Source of the DNA: Arthrobacter antioxidans | GTDB lineage: Bacteria; Actinomycetota; Actinomycetes; Actinomycetales; Micrococcaceae | Assembly: GCF_023100725.1 (NCBI RefSeq) | Contig: NZ_CP095501.1 | Span: forward strand, 1,302,001-1,366,000 | DNA length: 64,000 nt | Reading direction: 5' to 3' | In this document: positions 28,736-37,237 of the stretch, in pieces | Numbering within the stretch: the stretch's first letter is position 1 | Layout: the number at the start of each line of letters is the position of its first letter | The notes under the pieces: generated by a model | Database searches by the model: none | Told to the model about the DNA's origin: nothing | What the model saw: only the letters and a program-made list of their open reading frames with translations | Translations under genes and position numbers: made by a program

Positions 28736-30034
28736 GTGAACTTCGCCGTATACCGGGACCTGCTGCGCATCCGCTCCGTCCGGAGGCTGCTCCTCGTCGG
28801 GATGATCGCCCGCTTCCCGCACTCGGCCGCCGGGGTGCTGCTCACACTGCACGTCGTCCAGACCCTCGACCGCGGCTACGCGGAAGCGGGCGCCGTCGCC
28901 GCCGTCGTCACCATCGGTATCGCCGTCGGTGCGCCATGGCGCGGCCGGCGGATCGACAGCGCGGGACTGCGCCGCGCGCTCATCCCGTCCGTCGTCGCGG
29001 AAGCGGCCATCTGGTCGGTGGCGCCGCACCTGTCCTACCAGTGGCTGCTCGTCGCGGCACTCGTCGGCGGACTGTTCACCCTGCCCGCCTTCTCCGTGAT
29101 CCGCCAGGCGCTCGGCGTCCTCGTGGACGGCGACCGGCGGCGCACGGCCTTCACGCTCGACGCCATCTCCACCGAGGTCATCTTCATGGCCGGGCCCGCG
29201 GTGGGTGTGGTCCTGGCCACCCAGGTGTCCACGGTGCTCGGGCTGACGCTGGTGGGGATCGCCACCGCCTCGGCCGGCCTCTTCCTCATGTGGTTCAACC
29301 CGCCCACGCGGTCCGACCAGCTGCCCGACGCCGTCACGGTCGCGGCCTCCGCGCCGGCCGGGATCAACGAGGCCGCAGCGGACCTCATCGGCGCCGGGAA
29401 CGCCGACCCGCAGGAGCCGCGCTCGGCCTCGATGCTGCGCAGGGGAGTGCGGAGGGTGCTGCCCTGGATCACCGTGCCCCTGGTCATGGTGATGATCACC
29501 GCCGCCGGTGCCGGGCTCCTCCTCTCGGGATCCGAGGTGGGTATCGTCGCCGCGCTCGAGCAGACCGGGAACGAGAGCCAGCTCGGCCTCGTCTTCGTGG
29601 CATGGTGCGCCGCGTCGGTGGTCGGGGGCCTCGTCTACGGCGCCCTCCACCGGCCCATCCCCCCGTCGCTCCTCCTGCTGGGCATGGCACTGCTGACCCT
29701 CCCCATGGGCTTCGCCGAGACCACGCTGTCGCTGGCCCTGTTGTCGATCCCGGCCGGCCTGCTCTGCGCACCCGTCCTCTCGGCCGCCTCCGAGAAGGTC
29801 GCCGACCTCGTGGCGGAGGACCGGCGGGGCGAGGCGATGGGCTGGTACGGCTCAGCACTGACCTCCGGCGTCGCGCTCGGAGCGCCGGTCGCGGGGCTCC
29901 TCATCGATGCCGTCGGTCCGTGGGGCGGGTTCACCGCGGTGAGCGTCGTCGGGGCGCTCATCGGGGTCGCCGGGTTCCTGGCGCGTGACCTGGGCAGCCG
30001 GACGACGGCGGTGGCCGCCGGCGCCTCCCGCTAG
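28736..30034 (+). CDS. MFS transporter
   Basis: 432 residues with about twelve hydrophobic segments in two halves separated by a polar loop near residues 195-230. Short arginine-rich loops such as GAPWRGRRIDSAGLRRAL after the second helix are typical of the major facilitator motif A region. Substrate cannot be inferred; it resembles predicted drug-efflux members. GTG start 27 bases after the sseB stop with weak ribosome site. A bidirectional terminator follows. Confidence 0.85.
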   Translation: MNFAVYRDLLRIRSVRRLLLVGMIARFPHSAAGVLLTLHVVQTLDRGYAEAGAVAAVVTIGIAVGAPWRGRRIDSAGLRRALIPSVVAEAAIWSVAPHLSYQWLLVAALVGGLFTLPAFSVIRQALGVLVDGDRRRTAFTLDAISTEVIFMAGPAVGVVLATQVSTVLGLTLVGIATASAGLFLMWFNPPTRSDQLPDAVTVAASAPAGINEAAADLIGAGNADPQEPRSASMLRRGVRRVLPWITVPLVMVMITAAGAGLLLSGSEVGIVAALEQTGNESQLGLVFVAWCAASVVGGLVYGALHRPIPPSLLLLGMALLTLPMGFAETTLSLALLSIPAGLLCAPVLSAASEKVADLVAEDRRGEAMGWYGSALTSGVALGAPVAGLLIDAVGPWGGFTAVSVVGALIGVAGFLARDLGSRTTAVAAGASR

Positions 30035-30073
30035 GCAGGTCCGCCGGCGGTTGTGCACCATCCCGTCACACGC

Positions 30074-30107
30074 GAACGGCCCGCACCCTCCGGGGCGCGG
30101 GCCGTTC
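30074..30107. terminator. Bidirectional terminator between MFS and DUF1844 genes
   Basis: Perfect 11-bp inverted repeat GAACGGCCCGC / GCGGGCCGTTC with a 12-base loop, between two convergent genes. Confidence 0.8.
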
Positions 30108-30134
30108 CGTTCCCGGCGGCGGGGGGCGGCGGGG

Positions 30135-30587
30135 TCAGTTGACGGGACCCGTGTACTTCTCGCCGGGGCCCTGGCCGGGCGCATCCGGGATGATCGAGGC
30201 CTCGCGGAACGCGAGCTGCAGGGACCGGAGTCCGTCACGCAACGGTCCTGCGTGCTGGGACCCGATCTCGGGGGCGGCCGCCGTCACGAAGCCGGCCAGC
30301 GCGGTGATCAGCTTCCTGGCCTCGTCGAGGTCCTTGAGCTGCTCGGCGTTCTCCTCGTGGCCGAGGCCGCACTTGACGGCGGCGGCGCTCATGAGGTGGA
30401 CCGCCGAGGTCACGATGACTTCCACGGCTGCCACCTCGGAGATGTCACGCATCTGCTGCCGGACGCCCTGCTCGGCCTCGTCCGACGCGCTGTGGCCGTG
30501 GTCCTGCTCCTCGGAGAAGCTGCGGCGGGAGGTGGCAGCCGGTCCTTCGGAGGGGGAGTGCTGCGGGTTGTCGTGTGGCGTGTTCAT
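30135..30587 (-). CDS. DUF1844 domain protein
   Basis: 150 residues from the ATG at 30587. The core DISEVAAVEVIVTSAVHLMSAAAVKCGL (about 60-87) is the DUF1844 signature; the N-terminus is polar and disordered. Function unknown. The frame extends upstream to 30821, but that stretch would read through the infC leader and is not conserved-looking. It is divergent from infC, and the proposed infC promoter overlaps its first codons. Its conserved place next to infC is seen in other actinobacteria. Confidence 0.88.
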   Translation of the reverse strand: MNTPHDNPQHSPSEGPAATSRRSFSEEQDHGHSASDEAEQGVRQQMRDISEVAAVEVIVTSAVHLMSAAAVKCGLGHEENAEQLKDLDEARKLITALAGFVTAAAPEIGSQHAGPLRDGLRSLQLAFREASIIPDAPGQGPGEKYTGPVN

Positions 30588-30598
30588 ACTGGTAAGCT
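30568..30598 (+). promoter_or_regulatory. Candidate promoter of the infC-rpmI-rplT operon
   Basis: TTGTCG (30568-30573) and TAAGCT (30593-30598) are separated by 19 bases, giving a predicted leader of about 275 bases. Long leaders are usual for this operon, but the exact start is a guess. Confidence 0.35.
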
Positions 30599-30604
30599 TG
30601 GCAT

Positions 30605-30879
30605 AGACCAACCGGTCGCTGTTAGCCGCTGTGCTCTTCGAGCAGGCTTCGGCGCCGGTCTGCAAGCGGAGTCCTCTCCCACCCGCGTTTGCCTGGTGCG
30701 ACCTCAGGTCGCATTGCAGGTAGCCGGGTTCATGGTCGGTCCTGCCAACGATCGTGCAGGAAGCCCAGGCTTCCACCGATCGCCGACGACCGGTCAACGA
30801 GGCCTCCGATTGCGCATGCAATGGGAGGCCTTCTTTCGTCTGCAGGCGGTTTCAGCTCGAGAATTCACAGGAGTCACAC
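30605..30879 (+). promoter_or_regulatory. Structured 5' leader of infC with attenuator-like hairpin
   Basis: This 275-base stretch has no convincing gene. It contains a perfect hairpin TGCGACC-TCA-GGTCGCA (30697-30713), a TCCTGC/GCAGGA pair near 30745, a GGAAG/CTTCC pair near 30765, and a long hairpin at 30800-30831: AGGCCTCC pairs with GGAGGCCT, an inner ATTGC with GCAAT, loop GCAT, then TCTTTC. The last resembles a terminator and suggests transcription attenuation or ribosomal-protein control before infC. Confidence 0.6.
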
Positions 30880-32010
30880 ATTAGCGAGCCAAGAATCAAT
30901 GATCGTATCCGCGTTCCCGAGGTGCGGTTGGTCGGGCCTGCCGGCGAACAGGTAGGAATCGTCCGTATCGAGGACGCGCTCCGACTTGCCGCCGAGTCCG
31001 ACCTGGATCTTGTCGAGGTAGCACCGCAGGCGAAGCCTCCGGTAGCCAAGCTCATGGATTTTGGTAAGTACAAGTACGAAGCGGCCGTCAAGGCCCGCGA
31101 GGCGCGGAAGAACCAGACCAACACGGTCCTGAAGGAGATCCGCTTCCGCCTCAAGATCGATACGCACGACTACGAGACCAAGCGCGGGCATGCCATGCGC
31201 TTCCTCGGCGCCGGCGACAAGGTCAAGGCCATGATCCAGTTCCGCGGACGTGAGCAGCAGCGGCCCGAGATGGGTATCCGCCTGCTGCAGAAGTTCGCGG
31301 ACGACGTCGCCGAGGTCGGGGTCGTCGAGTCGACGCCGCGCATCGACGGACGCAACATGGTCATGGTGATCGGTCCCACGAAGAACAAGGCCGAGGCGAA
31401 GGCGGAGGCACGCCGGGAGACCCAGCGTGCCGAGGCGAAGGCTGCCAACGAGGTCGCGAAGTCGGGTGGCGAGCCCAAGCGGGTCGACACCTCCGGGCCC
31501 AGTGGTGCGCCGCTGACGCAGTCCCTTGCGGACCTGCTGCCCGAGGGCTATGAGATCAGGAGCGAGCCCGAGGCTCCGAAGGCTCCCGTCGAGGAAGCTC
31601 CTGCGCAGGAGACTTCGGCGGCACCGGTGGAGCAGGCACCCGAGGCTGCTCCGGCGGCCACCGAGGCTCCTGCAGCTGCCGAGGCCGCACCGGCCGCGCC
31701 CGTCCGACAGGCGGCACCGGCTCGCCAGGCCCCGGCCCGGACGTCGTCGGCCCCGCGGTCGACGTCGTCGAGGCCTGCGGCCGAGCGGCCCGCGCCGTCC
31801 CGTTCCTCCGCCCCCGCGGCGAAGACGGCGGAGACCGCCCCGGCATCCACGCCGGACGCGGCCCCTGCGCCGAAGCCGGCCGTGGCTGCCAAGCCCATGG
31901 CCATGCCGAAGCCGGGAGCGCCGAGGCCGCCCGCGACACCCAAGCCTGCTGGACGAACGGCTCCCACCAAGAGCCCGACCAGCCGCCCCAAGCCCGGAAG
32001 CACGGACTAG
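30880..32010 (+). CDS. infC: Translation initiation factor IF-3 with ATT start and long C-terminal extension
   Basis: 376 residues. The IF3 core covers about residues 1-195: [19 protein letters not shown] at the start, then [36 protein letters not shown] and [12 protein letters not shown]. The start is the rare ATT at 30880 with a perfect AGGAG 6 bases upstream; no ATG or GTG fits the conserved N-terminus. E. coli infC also uses AUU, which IF3 itself discriminates against, giving autoregulation. Residues about 196-376 are an Ala/Pro-rich low-complexity tail doubling the length. First gene of infC-rpmI-rplT. Confidence 0.93.
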   Translation: MSEPRINDRIRVPEVRLVGPAGEQVGIVRIEDALRLAAESDLDLVEVAPQAKPPVAKLMDFGKYKYEAAVKAREARKNQTNTVLKEIRFRLKIDTHDYETKRGHAMRFLGAGDKVKAMIQFRGREQQRPEMGIRLLQKFADDVAEVGVVESTPRIDGRNMVMVIGPTKNKAEAKAEARRETQRAEAKAANEVAKSGGEPKRVDTSGPSGAPLTQSLADLLPEGYEIRSEPEAPKAPVEEAPAQETSAAPVEQAPEAAPAATEAPAAAEAAPAAPVRQAAPARQAPARTSSAPRSTSSRPAAERPAPSRSSAPAAKTAETAPASTPDAAPAPKPAVAAKPMAMPKPGAPRPPATPKPAGRTAPTKSPTSRPKPGSTD

Positions 32011-32050
32011 GGCTCCGGCCCTGTCCCACCGGGCTCGAACGAAACCAGCA

Positions 32051-32066
32051 GGCACCTCCGGGTGCC
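32051..32066 (+). other. Hairpin with UNCG-type loop in the infC-rpmI spacer
   Basis: GGCACC-TCCG-GGTGCC is a perfect 6-bp stem closed by C-G with a UCCG tetraloop, an unusually stable RNA hairpin. It lies 48 bases before rpmI; role unknown. Confidence 0.5.
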
Positions 32067-32113
32067 GAACTCCGGGTGCATCCGCCCCGGCTATCCAAAG
32101 GAGATCGGTTCCC

Positions 32114-32308
32114 ATGCCGAAGATGAAGACCCACAGTGGTGCCAAGAAGCGCTTCAAGCTCACCGGTAGCGGCAAGCTCAAGCGCCAGCAGGCCAACCGC
32201 CGCCACTACCTCGAGCACAAGTCCTCGACCGTGACCCGCCGTCTCGCCGGCGACAAGATCGTCTCGAAGGCCGACACCAAGGTCATCAAGAAGATGCTGG
32301 GCGTCTAA
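32114..32308 (+). CDS. rpmI: 50S ribosomal protein bL35
   Basis: 64 residues, normal length. Starts [20 protein letters not shown] and contains [17 protein letters not shown], the standard bL35 sequence. Very basic. AAAGGAGAT lies 10 bases before ATG 32114. Second gene of the infC-rpmI-rplT operon, as in nearly all bacteria. Confidence 0.97.
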   Translation: MPKMKTHSGAKKRFKLTGSGKLKRQQANRRHYLEHKSSTVTRRLAGDKIVSKADTKVIKKMLGV

Positions 32309-32358
32309 CCACCAATCCACCCCCTCCCGGGAAAGCGCGCGCACCCACGGTGCGGCGC

Positions 32359-32376
32359 TCACGGCTCCAGCCGTGA
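32359..32376 (+). other. Hairpin upstream of rplT
   Basis: TCACGGCTCCAGCCGTGA folds on itself (7-bp stem, 4-base loop), 27 bases before the rplT start. It may be a ribosomal-protein or translation control element; only the inverted repeat is observed. Confidence 0.4.
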
Positions 32377-32403
32377 CCGGAGAAGAACTGAAGGAGTACG
32401 CAC

Positions 32404-32793
32404 GTGGCACGTGTGAAGAGGGCAGTCAATGCCCACAAGAAGCGTCGGGTCATCCTCGAACGCGCCAAGGGTTACCGCGGCCAGCGTTCGCGCCTGTACC
32501 GCAAGGCGAAGGAGCAGCTGCTCCACTCGTTCGTCTACAGCTACGGCGACCGTCGCAAGCGCAAGGGTGACTTCCGTCGCCTGTGGATCCAGCGCATCAA
32601 CGCTGCGTCCCGCGCCAACGGCCTGACCTATAACCGCCTGATCCAGGGCCTCAAGGCCGCCGAGATCCAGGTCGACCGCCGTATGCTCGCGGACCTCGCC
32701 GTCACCGACGGTGCAGCCTTCGCGGCCCTCGTGCAGATCGCCAAGGACGCCCTGCCGGCGGACACCTCGGCGCCGCTCAAGGCCTCGGCCTAG
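32404..32793 (+). CDS. rplT: 50S ribosomal protein bL20
   Basis: 129 residues. [37 protein letters not shown] and the C-terminal [20 protein letters not shown] are classic bL20. It binds 23S rRNA early in 50S assembly and, in several bacteria, represses its own operon. The GTG start at 32404 has AAGGAG just upstream. The last 12 residues are a short non-conserved tail. Confidence 0.97.
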   Translation: MARVKRAVNAHKKRRVILERAKGYRGQRSRLYRKAKEQLLHSFVYSYGDRRKRKGDFRRLWIQRINAASRANGLTYNRLIQGLKAAEIQVDRRMLADLAVTDGAAFAALVQIAKDALPADTSAPLKASA

Positions 32794-32838
32794 GCGCATC
32801 GGCTGCTGCGGGCCTCCGAGCCCGCACACCGGACCACG

Positions 32839-33786
32839 ATGACTGTGAACGGACGCCCCCAGGCGCCACTGATGACCAACACCCACGCAGACCGGGTGAA
32901 GGAGGTGGCACGTCTGGCCGGGCGTCCGTCGCGTTTAAGGCGGCGGGAGTTCCTGGCCGAAGGTCCCCAGGCGGTCCGGGAGGCACTGCGCCTGCACCTC
33001 ACCCGCCACGAGGCAGGGCAGGACGGCGTCGTGGTCGACGTGTACGCGACGGCCGATGCGCTCGAGCGCCACGCCGACATCGCGGACCTCGCCGGGCAGG
33101 ACGGCGCCCCGGCCGTGCGGCTCGTCACCGCCGACGTCCTCGCCGCCATGTCGTCCACCGTCACCCCGCAGGGCTTCGTCGCGGTGTGCCGGTTCGTCGA
33201 CGTCCCGCTCGACGCCGTGCTCGCGGCCGCGCCGCGCCTCGTCGCGGTCCTCGTGGAGGTGCGCGACCCGGGCAATGCGGGCACCATCATCCGGGCCGCG
33301 GATTCAGCGGGAGCCGACGCCGTGATCCTGACCGGCGCGAGCGTGGATCCCTACAACCCGAAGACCGTGCGGTCCACCGTGGGCTCGCTCTTCCACCTGC
33401 CGCTCGTCCTCGGCGTCGAACTGGAGGGCCTCATGGACGGCCTGCGTCGTGCGGGTATCACCGTCCTCGCGGCCGACGGCTACGGCAGCACCAGCCTCGA
33501 CGACCTGCAGGACGCTAGCGCGCAGCGAAGGTTCGCCACGCTGCGCACGCCGCAGGAGGGCGAGGAGGGAGCCCCGGCCGGTGCCGGCGACGCCGGCGCG
33601 GTGCGCCTCGAGGACGCCGGCGCCTGGCTGTTCGGCAACGAGGCGCAGGGTCTGCCGGCCGACGTCACCGCGGCGGCCGACGCGCGCGTGGCCGTGCCCA
33701 TCTACGGCAGTGCGGAGTCCCTCAACGTCGGGACCGCCGCCACCGTCTGCCTGTACGCCTCAGCCCGCGCGCAGCGCCTCCGCTGA
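32839..33786 (+). CDS. TrmH/SpoU-family rRNA 2'-O-methyltransferase
   Basis: 315 residues. The SPOUT knot motifs are all present: motif 1 VEVRDPGNAGTIIRAADSAG (about residues 140-160), motif 2 LFGNEAQGLP near 264 and motif 3 IPIY-like then SLNVGTAATVCLY near 295. The N-terminal substrate-binding domain includes SRLRRREFLAEGPQAV. These enzymes methylate ribose 2'-OH in 23S rRNA or tRNA; the target is not deducible. ATG 32872 is an alternative start. Conserved behind rplT in actinobacteria. The last 27 bases overlap the end of the opposite MFS gene. Confidence 0.92.
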   Translation: MTVNGRPQAPLMTNTHADRVKEVARLAGRPSRLRRREFLAEGPQAVREALRLHLTRHEAGQDGVVVDVYATADALERHADIADLAGQDGAPAVRLVTADVLAAMSSTVTPQGFVAVCRFVDVPLDAVLAAAPRLVAVLVEVRDPGNAGTIIRAADSAGADAVILTGASVDPYNPKTVRSTVGSLFHLPLVLGVELEGLMDGLRRAGITVLAADGYGSTSLDDLQDASAQRRFATLRTPQEGEEGAPAGAGDAGAVRLEDAGAWLFGNEAQGLPADVTAAADARVAVPIYGSAESLNVGTAATVCLYASARAQRLR

Positions 33787-35031
33787 CCCTGTCGGCCCGG
33801 CCGGTCCGGCGTCGCCGCTCGGGCGGTTGTCGGCGCGGCCGCGCCGGTCCATCCTGCCGCTGAGCAGGGCGACGCCGAGCCCCAGGACCGCGAGCACCGC
33901 GCCGACCAGGGCGGGTGCGGTGAAGCCCCATCCGGCCGTGATGACGGCGCCGCCCAGCGCCGCACCGAGCGCGTTCGCGGTGTTCAGCGACGAGTGGTTC
34001 ATCGAGGACGCGAGCGACGGCGCTCCCGGCGAGACGTCCAGCAGGCGGGCCTGCAGTGGCGGGATGAGCGCTGATCCGCTCGTGCCGACCAGGAAGACGA
34101 AGAAGCAGGCGGTCCAGGGGTTGGTCGCCGCGAGGGGGAACACCAGCAGTACCGCCGCGATGGCCACCATGACGCCGTAGATGCTGCCCATGATGGACCT
34201 GTCCGCGAGGCGCCCGCCCAGGATGTTGCCGACCACCATGCCCACGCCGTAGAGGGCGACGACGAGGGGCAGCAGCGACGCGCTGAGGCCCGCCACCTCG
34301 GTCATGGTCGGCGAGATGTACGAGTAGACGGCGAAGAATCCGCCGAAGCCGACGATGCCGACGAGCAGGGTCATCCAGAGCTGTGGACGGCGCAGGGCCC
34401 CCAGCTCCTTGCGGATGCTCGCACCGGGCCGGACGGGGACATTCGGGACGAAGGCGCGGATCAGCACGAGCGTCGCCGTCCCGATCACCCCGACGAGCAG
34501 GAACATGGAGCGCCAGCCGTACTGCTGACCGAGCCAGGTCGCGAACGGGACACCCACCACGTTGGCGATGCTGAGTCCCAGCATCACCATGGCGATGGCG
34601 CGGCCCCGCCGTGCGGGATCCGCAAGGGACGCGGCGATGACGGCGGCGACGCCGAAGTAGGCCCCGTGCGGAAGACCCGAGAGGAACCGTGAGGCCAGCA
34701 TCCAGCCGAACCCCGATGCGAAGTAGGAGGACAGGTTGGCGACCGTGATGAGGACCATGAGCGCCAGGGCGACGGCACGCTGCGGTTTCTTCGCTCCGAG
34801 GGTGGCGAGGATCGGCGCGCCCACCACGACACCGAGGGCGTAGGCCGAGATGACATGCCCACCCTGCGCGTAGTCGACGCCGAGATCCGCCCGCATCTCC
34901 TCCAGCAGGCCCATGATGGTGAACTCGGTGGTGCCGATCGCGAAGCCGCCCACCGCGAGCGCGCCGATGGCGAGCAGGAGTGGACGGCCGGTCAGGCGGT
35001 TCGACGTCGGCGGGGGAGCGGAGGCGGTCAT
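33760..35031 (-). CDS. MFS transporter, AraJ/DHA1 type
   Basis: 423 residues from ATG 35031, which has AAGGAC upstream; an earlier in-frame ATG at 35085 adds an unlikely basic leader. Twelve hydrophobic segments. The N-terminal GGFAIGTTEFTIMGLLEEM and the helix HVISAYALGVVVGAPILA are characteristic of AraJ/PbuE-like proton-driven efflux permeases. Substrate unknown. Its 3' end overlaps the rRNA methylase gene by 27 bases in convergent orientation. Confidence 0.88.
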   Translation of the reverse strand: MTASAPPPTSNRLTGRPLLLAIGALAVGGFAIGTTEFTIMGLLEEMRADLGVDYAQGGHVISAYALGVVVGAPILATLGAKKPQRAVALALMVLITVANLSSYFASGFGWMLASRFLSGLPHGAYFGVAAVIAASLADPARRGRAIAMVMLGLSIANVVGVPFATWLGQQYGWRSMFLLVGVIGTATLVLIRAFVPNVPVRPGASIRKELGALRRPQLWMTLLVGIVGFGGFFAVYSYISPTMTEVAGLSASLLPLVVALYGVGMVVGNILGGRLADRSIMGSIYGVMVAIAAVLLVFPLAATNPWTACFFVFLVGTSGSALIPPLQARLLDVSPGAPSLASSMNHSSLNTANALGAALGGAVITAGWGFTAPALVGAVLAVLGLGVALLSGRMDRRGRADNRPSGDAGPAGPTGSAEALRAG

Positions 35032-35275
35032 GGAAGTCCTTGCGGCTGGATCTCGGGGGCGGGGATCGGCCGCCGGACCCTCCATGGACTACGGGGTGGA
35101 CGGCGACACGGACGCCGTCGTCCCTTCCAGCCTAGGTGACGACACCGCGCCGCCCCGAAACGCAACCACGGAGACCGGCGGGACGGAATGTGTGGTGCGA
35201 TCGTCGACGGGTTCATGGTGATGAAACGATCTGCAGGTCGAACGACGACTGAACCAGGACTGACAGGAGCGAATC

Positions 35276-35521
35276 GTGGGTTGGACACCGAACGCCGATC
35301 ACGTGCCGCAGAGTGAGCACCTGCGGGCGGACATCAACCTGCCGCAGGAGCCTGACGGCGGAAGCGCAGCGGAGTTCTCCGAGGAGACCTGTACATCCAC
35401 CGACCTCAATGCGGGTCAGCAGGTCCCCGGCCTGGGTCCGCACGGCGAGTATCGGCGCGGCGACGATCCCGAGCACCAGACGGAGCCGGGAGGCGGGCTC
35501 GCATCTGCCGAGGAGAGCTGA
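35276..35521 (+). CDS. Hypothetical acidic 81-residue protein
   Basis: Starts MGWTPNADHVPQSEHLRADI. It is rich in Glu, Asp, Gly and Pro, has no membrane segment, and looks largely disordered. Support for its reality: GTG 35276 has AGGAG six bases upstream, and third codon positions are mostly G or C. I recognise no family. The 190-base interval before it (35086-35275) holds nothing I can name. Confidence 0.5.
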   Translation: MGWTPNADHVPQSEHLRADINLPQEPDGGSAAEFSEETCTSTDLNAGQQVPGLGPHGEYRRGDDPEHQTEPGGGLASAEES

Positions 35522-35609
35522 GCCGGGCGCCCTGTCTCCTGGGGCTCCGACAGCGGTCGCGGGGCATGCGTCCGGGCGCCCGCCGTCGTCCGCCCTGCGT
35601 CGTCGTCGA

Positions 35610-35615
35610 TAGACT
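35610..35615 (+). promoter_or_regulatory. -10 element of the Nudix gene (leaderless)
   Basis: TAGACT matches TANNNT and is 6 bases before GTG 35622, which is followed directly by an in-frame ATG. Confidence 0.55.
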
Positions 35616-35621
35616 CGGCGG

Positions 35622-36077
35622 GTGATGCAACCACCCTCGGACCAGCTCCTCCAGATCGTCGGGGCGGCCGTCGTCGACTCCCTCGCGCAACCGACCCGCC
35701 TGCTCGTCGCCCGGCGGTCCGCGCCGCCGCAGTTCGCCGGGATGTGGGAATTCCCCGGCGGGAAGGTGGAGGCGGGGGAGGACTGCGAAGCCGCCCTGCT
35801 GCGCGAGCTCAAGGAGGAACTCGGCGTCACCGCACGGCTCGGCAGCGAGATCATCGGGCCCGGACCGCAGGGGTGGCCGCTCAACGAGCGGGCGGCCATG
35901 CGGGTCTGGTTGGCGGAGGTCACGGCCGGGGAGGCGATGCCGCTGCAGGACCACGACGACCTGCGCTGGCTGCCCCTGCACCCCGGTGGGGAGCTCGAGG
36001 CGCTGCCGTGGATCCCCGCCGACCGGCCCATCCTCGCTGCGCTGCACCTGGCCACAGCCCACCGCGCCGCCCTCTGA
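35622..36077 (+). CDS. Nudix hydrolase, MutT-like
   Basis: 151 residues from GTG (ATG 35625 possible). The Nudix box is intact: GGKVEAGEDCEAALLRELKE followed by ELGV, at about residues 44-68, fitting G-x5-E-x7-R-E-x2-E-E-x-G. Together with WEFPGGK and the C-terminal DLRWLPL this is the MutT/(d)CTP-pyrophosphohydrolase type, sanitising oxidised or modified nucleotides. Substrate is inferred from the overall length and pattern only. Confidence 0.9.
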   Translation: MMQPPSDQLLQIVGAAVVDSLAQPTRLLVARRSAPPQFAGMWEFPGGKVEAGEDCEAALLRELKEELGVTARLGSEIIGPGPQGWPLNERAAMRVWLAEVTAGEAMPLQDHDDLRWLPLHPGGELEALPWIPADRPILAALHLATAHRAAL

Positions 36078-36117
36078 CGCGCACGCTCCGTGAGGACTCC
36101 GCCCGGCGCCCGACGCT

Positions 36118-37176
36118 TCAGAACAGTGCGGCCTGCACCGGCTCCGGCGTAGGGGCGGTGGGCGGAACGGCCGCGGTCGGTCCTGGCTGTGCATCGGCCG
36201 ACAGGTTGCGGAAGAAACCGGCGCCCGCCACGAGGCCGTGCTTCCCGCGGAAGATCCTGATCCTCCCGGAGAGCCAGTCCCGGTAGTCCTTCGACGCATA
36301 GCTCCCGCCACGATAGAGCTCCTCGTACCGCGGGACGAGCCGTGGGTGGTGCGCAGCGAGCCACTGCATGAACCACTCACGGGAGCCGGGCCGCAGGTGC
36401 AGGGGGCCGGCTGTCACGCCCGTGGCCCCGGCGCCGGCCAGGGCGCCGAACAGCTGGTCCAGCGATTCGTCGCCGTCGGTGAGCCAGGGAAGGATCGGCA
36501 TGGCCATGACCCCGCACGGCAGGCCTGCCTCGCGGAGCCGGGAGACGAGCGCGAGCCGTGCCTTCGGCGCGGGCGTACCGGGTTCGATGGACTCGGCGAG
36601 GACCGGGTCCACCAGCGCCAGGGAGATGCCCATGCCCACGCCCACGGAGCGCGACGCCGCCTTCAGGAGGGGGATGTCGCGGGCGAGCAGTGTTCCCTTG
36701 GTCAGGATGGAGAAGGGGGTCCCCGAGTCCGCGAGGGCGGAGATGATGCCGGGCATGAGCCGGTACCGGCCCTCGGCCCGCTGGTAGGGGTCCGTGTTGG
36801 TGCCCAGGGCCACGTGCTCGCGGGACCAGGAGGGCCTGCCCAGTTCACGGGCAAGGACCTCGGCCGCATTGATCTTGACGACGAGCTGCGCGTCGAAGTC
36901 CAGGCCCGTGTCGAGGTTCAGATAGCTGTGGGTCTTCCGGGCGAAGCAGTACACGCAGGCGTGGGAGCAGCCGCGGAACGGGTTGATGGTCCAGGAGAAC
37001 GGCATCGACGACGTGGGCGGGACCCTGTTGAGGACCGACTTCGCGGCGACCTCGTGGAAGGTGATACCGGCGAAATCGGGCGTCCGCACGGTCCTGACGA
37101 GCCCTGCGAGCGGCAGCAGCGCCGGGGCCGCCGGCGCCTCGTCGTCGTCCGTGATCTTCTGCCCTTCCCATCGCAT
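36118..37176 (-). CDS. Rv2578c-family radical SAM protein
   Basis: 352 residues. The radical-SAM cluster motif is CSHACVYCFAR (about residues 70-80), preceded by SMPFSWTINPFRG. HVALGTNTDPYQRAEGRYRL follows, as in the SplB-like Rv2578c subfamily found throughout actinobacteria. The reaction is unknown. The C-terminal 50 residues are variable. The minus-strand start lies 6 bases after TCTAAT, and the upstream region shared with pcp carries a 16-base near-palindrome. Confidence 0.9.
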   Translation of the reverse strand: MRWEGQKITDDDEAPAAPALLPLAGLVRTVRTPDFAGITFHEVAAKSVLNRVPPTSSMPFSWTINPFRGCSHACVYCFARKTHSYLNLDTGLDFDAQLVVKINAAEVLARELGRPSWSREHVALGTNTDPYQRAEGRYRLMPGIISALADSGTPFSILTKGTLLARDIPLLKAASRSVGVGMGISLALVDPVLAESIEPGTPAPKARLALVSRLREAGLPCGVMAMPILPWLTDGDESLDQLFGALAGAGATGVTAGPLHLRPGSREWFMQWLAAHHPRLVPRYEELYRGGSYASKDYRDWLSGRIRIFRGKHGLVAGAGFFRNLSADAQPGPTAAVPPTAPTPEPVQAALF

Positions 37177-37182
37177 GGACCT

Positions 37183-37200
37183 ATTAGAACACGTGTACTA
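37183..37200 (-). promoter_or_regulatory. Near-palindrome over the radical SAM gene -10
   Basis: TAGAACACGTGTACTA (37185-37200) is palindromic at 14 of 16 positions around CACGTG. It overlaps the minus-strand -10 candidate TCTAAT (37188-37183) and lies 31 bases upstream of the pcp -10. A repressor or activator site is likely but unidentified. Confidence 0.5.
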
Positions 37201-37231
37201 ATTGTCCGTCACTCCCGATCCGCCGGGCGTC

Positions 37232-37237
37232 TAGGGT
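37232..37237 (+). promoter_or_regulatory. -10 element of pcp (leaderless)
   Basis: TAGGGT matches TANNNT and is 6 bases before the pcp ATG. The intervening GGGAG is too close to the ATG to act as a Shine-Dalgarno. Confidence 0.55.

Noticed and set aside
30754..30879. Upstream ATG extension of infC
   Set aside because: It would run through the attenuator-like hairpin, shows no IF3 similarity and lacks a ribosome site, whereas ATT 30880 has a perfect one.
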